Source: Hyphochytrium catenoides
Lineage: Eukaryota; Sar; Hyphochytriomycetes; Hyphochytriales; Hyphochytriaceae
DNA: 64,000 bases
Assembly: GCA_900088475.1 (NCBI GenBank)
Contig: FLMG01000941.1
Span: 393,768 to 457,767 of the forward strand
Direction of reading: 5' to 3'
Below the pieces are notes generated by a model that was not told the DNA's origin, did not search any database, and saw only the letters and a program-made list of their open reading frames with translations. Made by a program: the position numbers and the translations under genes. Positions 57,634 to 64,000 of this stretch are shown here, in pieces. The number at the start of each line of letters is the position of its first letter. Position 1 is the stretch's first letter.

Positions 57634-57775
57634 TGTTGGAGTCTGAGGGCACAGATATGTGGAGTGTAAGCTGGCGAGCTTAGCTACCCAAGTTCCAAAT
57701 CCAATTTCCCAGTAGAAGCCGAGATATGAAGCAAAAGATTGTCCGTGTTTGTATCTATGGCTTATGCTCAAGGTT
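57634..57775 (+). mobile_element. Truncated LTR, copy A
   Basis: Begins TGTTGGAGTCTGAGGGCACA like the full LTR at 61089 and follows it through the GAAGCCGAGATATGAAGCAAA region. It then loses similarity. Confidence 0.75.
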
Positions 57776-58489
57776 AGTGCTAAATGCTCGTTGTCATCAT
57801 CAGTATAAACTCTGTCCACACCTAGCTCTCAGTGAGGTAGACGTTACCGAAATAAAAATTTGTTATGGGTGAAGAGAGATGAGAGGAGACTTTCATGAAC
57901 TTGTGAGGAGATATGAAGTCACAAAGAAAGATGCAGTAGTAGTCACGAGAAAGTATTGAGCTTGAAAGTGACAAAGGTAACACGAGTAAGAAGACCTCGT
58001 TAAGCGCGACAACAGCCTCTCTTCGATAAGAGTGTGTTCTTCAGAGATCAGAAAAGCGAAACTAAGAATCTCCCCTCCTTATACTTAAAACATGCAGGGG
58101 GAAGAAGAACAAGTCTTTCCTAACACAAAGTTCTACCCTAAAAACGCGTCCTGTAGAGGAGACAAGCAAAAGGAGACCAAAGACGGAGCATAGAGGGACG
58201 GGGGACAGGAGAGAACCCGTCCTCTCCTGAAAGCTTCTAATGCACTATGACTGCTGACTTAATATATTTTGAACTTTGGGTTATTATATATGGGATGTTG
58301 AAGACACTGCTATTTAGGTCAGTGGACTACTAATATGGTCAGATTGAGTATGGAGAGCTTATGGGACCCTCTTTTCCTAGTTATGATCTTGTCTCATTGC
58401 TCTAGTTAGTACTGTGTCTTGTATTATCTACATGACCCAGTAATTATTTTCTCCCTTCCTATAATGACTTACTTACTGTGACAATAGCC
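57776..58489. other. Sequence between LTR copy A and the minus-strand copia fragment
   Basis: No coding potential recognised. The right part (about 58260-58489) shows inverted similarity to the non-coding stretch at 63420-63560, including a CATGACCCAGT word. It is therefore probably LTR or untranslated sequence of the copia element next to it. Confidence 0.4.
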
Positions 58490-59340
58490 TACTTGCTATA
58501 ACAACTCTGAAACACTTTTTTGTGTGTCTTCTTCTTGCTGAAAGGTAGTGTCTCGAACTGAGAGCTTGACAGCTTCGGCTCTCAACAACCTCACCGCGGG
58601 TCCAGACTCCTCAAGTGTCCGTCTGCCTCCGCCTTGTCCTCCCCGGAAGGTAGACTTTGTATTATTGCATGCGCAACTGGATGAAACAATTCCGAGTTGG
58701 AGAGGAAGGTTCTCGGTACTGAGGTGCTGGTAACGCCTTTGTGAGAACATGTCGGCACGCAGTCATCTTCTTGGTTGTTGGACAGAGTTGCAAATCCAAG
58801 ACTTTGCGATCACCTGATCCCTAACCACAGAGTGCTTGACATCAATATATTTCGATTTTGGTCTCGGCGTCTCGCAGATTGTTATTGTGCTCTTGTTATC
58901 TTGATGCGCGAGGATGGGTCTACTCAGTGGCCACTGAAGCTCCTGTAAGAAATAGGAGATGTGTTCTGCATGTTTGGCTTCGGTCCAAAGTGCGATCGAT
59001 ACACACTGCTTCAGTGATTAAGGAAGCCACTATGTCTTGCTTCTTGGCCTTCCAACTGAAAGCACCGGTCCCTAGAAGAAGAGTAAGAAAGCAGCCAGAG
59101 GTGGATTATCTGTCGTGAAGATCATTCGCCCAATCTGCATCTGCGAAGAAGAGTTGTAGGGTGCTGAACTCTGATTGTTCTCTGGGGTTGATGTTCCTTC
59201 TAAACATAAGAAGTAATCGCAGTTCCTTTCAGATATCTCGGTATTCGATATATAGTTCGTCATATGCTGGCTAATCGATTGTACCAGGCCTGTGCGTTTT
59301 CGCAGACAGAGCACCACTAGGAGCCCGTTACGCATGGGGA
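58490..59340 (-). mobile_element. Ty1/copia pol fragment (RNase H end), minus strand
   Basis: Minus-strand segments carry short copia signatures: a tribe-typical YISNTEIS...CLEGTST stretch in the RT/RNase H linker (about 59335-59072), then the ILTK/LPAP-like C-terminal end of RNase H near 58750-58620. Frames are broken by stops and shifts, so it is a dead copy. Its 3' half is an inverted copy of 62880-63300. Confidence 0.65.
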
Positions 59341-59610
59341 TGGACGGAGTTGTGCTTACAAAGTGCTGACAAATCCCTTACTACAAACGGGTAATATCGG
59401 AAGCTATTTTGGGGTCTTCTCGGCTCCCCAACACAGTGTCACCACACTTCGTTGATACTTTCAGTGAACCTCCAGGAACAGTGGTCGCGCGCTGTTTTAA
59501 ATCTCTGCCCCACAACCCGCAGTCTCTTCAGTTTATCCACCCCGCGTAGGGTAAAAAAGGTCGCCCTTTCCGCAGCGACAGGAGCTCATCATCAGAGGAG
59601 ACAAGTGGAA
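59341..59610. other. Unassigned stretch inside the retroelement block
   Basis: No motif recognised. It probably marks the deletion junction between the gag-like and pol fragments of the minus-strand element. Confidence 0.3.
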
Positions 59611-59988
59611 CTAGTTTGTTGATCTTCTTGGATCATTCTTCTTCCAGTTCTTCTTGCTCGTCTCTGTGAAATCCTTACAGCAGGTGAGCGGGTCTCTGGC
59701 CTCAGTCAGCAGTATCTGACTCTCATCCTCGATGTGGACGAGCAAATCTATCCCATCCAGGTAACTTCGTACCCGGCTTGACCAAATAGTAGGATACTGG
59801 TCCTTGCTGCGTATACAGCGATGTTGTTCGAATGAACTCCTCCTTCCTTTGATGCTCCCGCGCTCAGTTGAGCAGAGAAGCAGCAGTGACCTACAGCGAG
59901 TGTGGGGCCAACATAACCTGATAAATTTTAGCAGAGGTAGATAGTTGTTGATGATGTCTGAAGCTCTCTCTAGATGAACATATAACAA
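59611..59988 (-). mobile_element. Possible copia gag N-terminal fragment
   Basis: A 125-codon minus-strand frame contains IWSSRVRSYLDGIDLLVHIE. It resembles the W...R...L...DL segment near the start of copia-type Gag proteins. The rest of gag and the first half of pol are missing between here and 59340. Confidence 0.4.
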
Positions 59989-60084
59989 AGGGACTTGATG
60001 ATGGTAATTAATCTGCCAATTGACTGAATGATTTCTATTCCTTAAAAGAAAGAAGAGGTCAGGGAATTCTCCTCACATCTCTCT

Positions 60085-60290
60085 TCAAGGGGTCCGGGGA
60101 GGGTGGCAAGACGACCATTGTGTCGTCTTTCGTAGATGACCGGCTAATTTTTGCCCCTAGCACTGACCGTGCAAATCAAGTTGAAGGCCTTCTCAAGAGC
60201 AGATTTGCTGTGAAGGACTTAGGAGAAATCCAACACTCCCTCCCTGGGAGTTGAGGTTAGTCGGGATTGAAAGAATCGGAAGAAGATATT
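60085..60290 (+). mobile_element. Ty1/copia reverse transcriptase fragment
   Basis: Contains a SFVDDRLIFAP motif, a variant of the copia YVDDLLI catalytic box, followed by LLKSRFAVKDLGEIQ, the conserved copia segment downstream. It is truncated on both sides. Confidence 0.7.
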
Positions 60291-60309
60291 GATGAATGGG
60301 GTTCGGAGA

Positions 60310-60583
60310 CATATATATATATATGAGTTCCTGCTCGGGTTATAAGCCCGAAAGGGGTAGTCTCTAGATTATGGGACCCTCTTGGATATAGGACCCTGAA
60401 TACTACTGAGATGTATTCCTAATAGAGAGTACCTGTTCTATCCTAATAAGCCATAGATAGCATTAGAGTCCACTTCTTCCTTCCTCTCCGCTTCTACTTG
60501 GAGTTTGGGACTGTAACTTGGACAGTTGGCCTGGTACATCTTAGTCTTAATAAATTAAGACTCAGATAGTCCATACTTCAACA
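60310..60583 (-). mobile_element. LTR-like sequence in opposite orientation
   Basis: Read on the minus strand it begins TGTTGAAG at 60583, directly after a 14-nt purine tract (60597-60584). It shares words with the plus-strand LTR family (AGTAGAAGC, ATCTATGGCTTAT, GGGTCCCATAATCTAGA). It ends near a TA dinucleotide run at 60311-60322. Confidence 0.6.
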
Positions 60584-60597
60584 CCTCCCCGCAGCTC
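60584..60597 (-). other. Polypurine tract of minus-strand LTR element
   Basis: The reverse complement is GAGCTGCGGGGAGG, identical to the tract at 61075-61088. It lies immediately before an LTR start TGTTG. Confidence 0.6.
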
Positions 60598-60786
60598 TAA
60601 GTGTCCGTAGGTAGAGAGATTGAGGGGTTCGATTCTGAGAGAGAAGATGATCATATGGTGGGTATGTTGGGCACTATTCCTAGCTGAGGGAGTAAAGCTT
60701 GGAACAGTGGAATCGGTAGTGCCTTGGTGAGCTATCAGCGGTCATGTCCTTAAATGGACAGTAGTGATCCTTAGGACATAGCGGTA
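60598..60786. other. Spacer between opposed LTR-like sequences
   Basis: No coding motif seen. A GGGGTTCGATTCTG string near 60620 resembles a tRNA T-arm but no cloverleaf surrounds it. Confidence 0.4.
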
Positions 60787-61037
60787 TGTTTGGAGTCTGA
60801 GGGCATAGCTAAGTGGACTACAAGCTGGCAAGCTTGACTACCCAAGTTTCAGCTCCAACTCCCAATAGAAGCCGAGATATGAAGCAAACGAAATGTCCCT
60901 GTTTATATCTATGGCTTATGGTCAGTACCCTGGAATATCTTCAAGACTGACTGTTGTAGACAGGGATTTCTCTATACCTGAATATCTTAGGGTTTATGAG
61001 ACATAGTCGGCATAGTCAGAATAGCTCTAGATTATGT
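60787..61037 (+). mobile_element. LTR copy B, 3'-truncated
   Basis: Follows LTR copies C and D from TGTTTGGAGTCTGAGGGCAT through AGAATAGCTCTAGATTATG. Similarity then stops, about 70 nt before the expected end. Confidence 0.8.
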
Positions 61038-61074
61038 TGAGAGTTCAGCTTCGACCCTTCACAATAGGGAGATC

Positions 61075-61088
61075 GAGCTGCGGGGAGG
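61075..61088 (+). other. Polypurine tract
   Basis: GAGCTGCGGGGAGG directly precedes LTR copy C, the position of a plus-strand primer in LTR retrotransposons. Confidence 0.7.
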
Positions 61089-61410
61089 TGTTGGAGTCTG
61101 AGGGCACAGCTATGTGGACTACAAGCTGGCAAGCTTGACTACCCAAGTTTCAGCTCTATCTCCTAGTAGAAGCCGAGATAGGAAGCAAACGAAATGTCCC
61201 TCTTTATATCTATGGCTTATGGTCAGTACCCCGGAATACCTTCAGGACTGACTGTCTAGACAGGGATTTCTCTATGACTGAATATCTTAGGGTTTATTAG
61301 GAATAGTTGGCATAGTCAGAATAGTTCTAGATCATGAGACCCCAGTTGGGCTTACAAGTAGAGCACTCTCATCTCAATACAGTGTCCAATCATCCCCTAC
61401 AAATCCAACA
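61089..61410 (+). mobile_element. Complete LTR, copy C
   Basis: 322 nt, bounded by TGTTGGA and TCCAACA inverted termini, the TG...CA ends expected of LTRs. A polypurine tract lies on its left. Copies A, B and D belong to the same family. Confidence 0.85.
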
Positions 61411-62016
61411 AGATCATCATTCTGTCTGTCGACGACTTACTTTTGATAGAAGAGTCGACAGATCGTGACAGGACAGCAAAGACCATAACCCTGTCATAGC
61501 CAAAGTACATCAGTAGTATTCTATTAGAGACCAACATGGGTGACTGCCATCCAATCCGTTGCCGGTGACCCCGAAGTCATACCTGCCGAAGGGACGAAAC
61601 ATTCCAGTTGCCCCGGAGACTCGAGAGCTTCTGAGCCAGATACCATACCGGGAGGCCGTAGGGTGGGTGTCTTATGTACCTTATGGTCACCACCCGGCCC
61701 GACATTTGTTATGCGGTACAGTCCTTAAGCCAGCACGTCAACGCCAAGAGTCGTGCACTGGGAAGATGTAAAGCGGATTTTCAGGTACTTGAAGGGCACA
61801 GTGGACCTAGGTTTGACTCTTGGGGGAAAGAGTATGCCATGCCTGAAAGCGTTTGCGGATGCCGACTAAGCCAATGACCCTTGGGATCGGAAGTCCATTC
61901 CAGGGTACTACTTCACGTTGGGTGAAGGCGCCTTCGTATGGAAGTCGCTGAAGCAGCACCTCACAGCTTCTTCTTCGACGGAGGCGGAATGCATCTCTCT
62001 TTGGGCGGCCACCGAG
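61411..62016 (+). mobile_element. Ty1/copia RT-RNase H remnant between two LTRs
   Basis: Shows copia signatures in several frames: a VDDLLLIEEST box near 61430, a YREAVG/TTRPDICYAVQSLSQH region near 61650-61740, and an ADADYA...DRKSIPGYY region near 61850-61910. It is interrupted by frame changes and ends abruptly at LTR copy D inside the RNase H domain. Confidence 0.8.
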
Positions 62017-62340
62017 TATTGGAGTCTGAGGGCACAGCTATTATGTGGACTACAAGCTGGCAAGCTTAACTACCCATTTCAGCTCTAAACTCCCAGTAGA
62101 AGCCGAGATATGAAGCAAACGAAATGTCCCTCTTTATATCTATGGCTTATGGTCAGTACCCCGGAATACCTTCAGGACTGACTATTCTAGACAGGGATAT
62201 CTCTATAGCTCCATATCTTAGGGTTTATTTGGAATAGTTGGCATAGTCAGAATAGCTCTAGATTATGGGACCCCAGTTGGGCTTATAAGTAGAGCACTCT
62301 CATCTAATGACACTGTCCAATCATCCCATATAATCCAACA
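62017..62340 (+). mobile_element. LTR, copy D
   Basis: 324 nt, starting TATTGGAGTCTGAGGGCACA (one change from TGTTGG) and ending AATCCAACA. It is nearly identical in layout to copy C. Confidence 0.82.
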
Positions 62341-62820
62341 GGTTATGGTCCCACGCGTCTTCCAGGACTCGGAAACTTGTTCTGGGGCAAGATGTTTGTC
62401 GGGCCCTTTCCGATAAAACGGGTGATTTCGGCTACTGCATACCGTCTAACCGTACCGGTTACGTACAAACAGTCACACCCTGTCTTTTATGTTTCGCATT
62501 TGCAGGAACATCATTCTCCTATGGAGTCACAGGCAAAACACGATAGGCCTCCGCCAGACATAGTCGATGGACAATGAGGACGACGTCGAGGTAGAAGCTA
62601 TACTAGATACACGTTGTTCAGAGGACGTCGTCAATACCTGCTTAAGTGGAAGGGTTACCCGGATCACGATGCTTTTTGGGAACCAGAGGCTATGGCTACT
62701 CATGCGGACGATCTTCTCACAGAGTTTCGACAAAACGGAGAACAATCCCTTCCTCCTGCTGTTTCCCGCCGATCCAGAAGAGAACGTGGGAAGCTTACTT
62801 AAAAGGGTAGAGAGGTAAGG
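62341..62820 (+). mobile_element. Ty3/gypsy chromovirus fragment: integrase C-terminus and chromodomain
   Basis: One frame has VGPFPIKRVISATAYRLTVP and HPVFYVSHLQEH, the integrase C-terminal module of Ty3/gypsy elements. About 100 nt on, in another phase, comes YLLKWKGYPDHDAFWEPE, a classic chromodomain. The element is broken by at least one shift, and its other domains are absent from the window. Confidence 0.8.
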
Positions 62821-62869
62821 AGAAACCTCCTCCTTACGCAAGCACGGTGTCCTCTAAGACTCTCATTGA

Positions 62870-63487
62870 TGATTAATGCTAGATTTTCTTCCTCGTCCAT
62901 CACACTCGATTCCCTTACAGAAGCAGAGTGTATCTCACTTTGGACCGGAGCCAAACATGCAGAAAAACAAACACATCTCTTATTTCTTACAGGAGCTTCA
63001 GTGTTGCAGACCCCTCCTCGCACATCAAGATAACATGAGCACAACAATAACAGTCTGCGAGATGCCCAGACAAAAACGAAATGTTTTATGTCAAGCACTG
63101 TGTAGTTAGGGATCAGGTCAATCGCAAAGTCTTGGAAATGCAACACTGTCCACCAAGAAGATGACTACCGACATTCTTACGAAGGGGTTACCAGCACCTC
63201 AGTTCCGAGAACTTCTTCCTCCAGAACTCGGGATTGTCCTCTCCACTTGCTTGCGTAAGACAAGTCTACCTTCCGGGAAGGGCAAGGCGGAGGCCGATGG
63301 ACACCTGACAAGTCTGGACCTGCGGGAGGTGGTGAGAGCTGAAGCTGACAAAGCTTTGAAAATAGCTCTCATTTCCAGACTCTATCTTATAAGAAGGAGA
63401 AGACACAAAACAAAGTGTTTCAGGGTTCTAGTAATAACTAGGCTTTTATCACAAGGCAAGTCATCATGGGACGTGAAGAGACAGTAA
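62870..63487 (+). mobile_element. Ty1/copia pol 3' end, plus strand
   Basis: Includes a TDILTKGLPAPQFRELLP motif at 63161-63220, the usual C-terminal end of copia RNase H, and a purine-rich tract following it. The segment is an inverted copy of the one at about 58610-59040. Confidence 0.72.
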
Positions 63488-63800
63488 CTGGGTCATGTAG
63501 ATTTGACAAGACACAGTTACTGTTACAACAAGACCCAGTTACTGATTAGAACAACCTAGATCTTAGATGTTAACTTGGGGTATTTGGGAAATTGCAAAGT
63601 GAGGTCGGAATGAAGTGGGGGCCGGACCAGAGGAGGCGCCTTACTGGCATCCGAGGACTTGGATGCCTCACAGCCACTCATTTAGATGGTGGTCTATCGG
63701 CATACAGAATACTAGCAGCTAACTGTGCTAACTTGTAATGGCGATATCTCAGGAACTAGAAAGAGTTAGAAGCTGAGATTTGGATAGTATAATGACCGTC
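63488..63800. other. Probable LTR/UTR-like sequence between copia fragments
   Basis: No coding motif. It contains repeated CAGTTACTG words around a CCCAGT motif that also occur, inverted, near 58430-58450. Confidence 0.4.
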
Positions 63801-63827
63801 ATCTATACTACCGGATCCTCATCCAAT

Positions 63828-64000
63828 AGATTGAACCGGTTAACCTACAGACAGCATACAACAGAACCGTTCAAGCAGTAGGCGGAGGAGGAGCCGTCCG
63901 CCTACATCTTCACGACTCATCCAAAACCTTCATTCTCGAGAATGTCCTTCACGCACCTGGCTTTAAGAAGCATCTTCTCTCAATTGGACAAGAACTTAAA
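63828..64000 (+). mobile_element. Copia gag-pre-integrase region, runs off the window
   Basis: Frame open to the window end, with AVGGGGAVRLHLHDSSKTF and ILENVLHAPGFKKHLLSIGQ. This is the conserved segment between protease and integrase in copia elements. A further copia element therefore continues to the right. Confidence 0.75.

Noticed and set aside
60600-60650. tRNA-like T-arm string GGGGTTCGATTCTG
   Set aside because: No acceptor stem, D-arm or anticodon arm with correct spacing upstream; located among LTR fragments.
60780-62340. LTR copies considered as a novel regulatory repeat family
   Set aside because: TG...CA termini, an adjacent polypurine tract and flanking copia pol sequence identify them as retrotransposon LTRs.

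Overview
This window is nuclear DNA of a protist-like eukaryote. It is gene-dense and carries spliceosomal introns with GT-AG ends, mostly 50 to 450 nt long. It also has (CT)n/(GA)n microsatellites and a block of decayed LTR retrotransposons at the right end. The lineage cannot be fixed from sequence alone. A calmodulin very like those of oomycetes and brown algae, an RWP-RK transcription factor of the 'RWPHR' form and a chloroquine-resistance-transporter-like protein together favour a stramenopile (inference). The axonemal gene DRC5/TCTE1 implies that the organism builds a motile flagellum at some stage.

Layout, left to right. 1-10.1 kb: aminoacylase-1 (+, 8 exons), an unrecognised multi-pass membrane protein (-), a mitochondrial-carrier-family protein (+) and eIF3j (-, 9 exons). 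11-18.1 kb: a possible small basic protein, a thioredoxin-reductase-like flavoprotein (+), the LRR protein DRC5 (+) and tRNA-splicing endonuclease subunit Sen34 (-). 18-20.8 kb: intergenic. 20.8-29.3 kb: an RWP-RK factor (+) converging on a 15-exon C-terminal-motor kinesin (-). 29.3-37.1 kb: a microsatellite with a 52-N assembly gap, a YCII-domain protein (-), an intronless calmodulin (-) and histone acetyltransferase HAT1 (-). 37.9-48.6 kb: TTC1 (+), a 14-exon Cid1-type terminal uridylyl/adenylyl transferase with an RGG tail (-) and a site-2 protease (+). 49-55.9 kb: a CRT-like transporter (-) with a 10-nt micro-exon, a complex I B14.7/NDUFA11-like protein (+) and a NECAP endocytic adaptor (+). 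56-64 kb: few or no host genes, several fragments of Ty1/copia and chromodomain Ty3/gypsy elements, and at least four copies of one LTR.

These are unlinked housekeeping genes, not an operon or a dedicated system. Many sit as divergent or convergent pairs with short spacers. I rebuilt exon structures by hand from conserved protein motifs, splice-site dinucleotides and phase consistency. In every multi-exon model listed at high confidence the exon lengths sum to a multiple of three. First exons and exons without conserved motifs are the least certain parts. I saw no convincing undescribed multi-gene system. The most unusual local structures are the CRT-like gene's micro-exon with a duplicated splice donor, the RGG-tailed nucleotidyltransferase and the nested LTR-element remnants.
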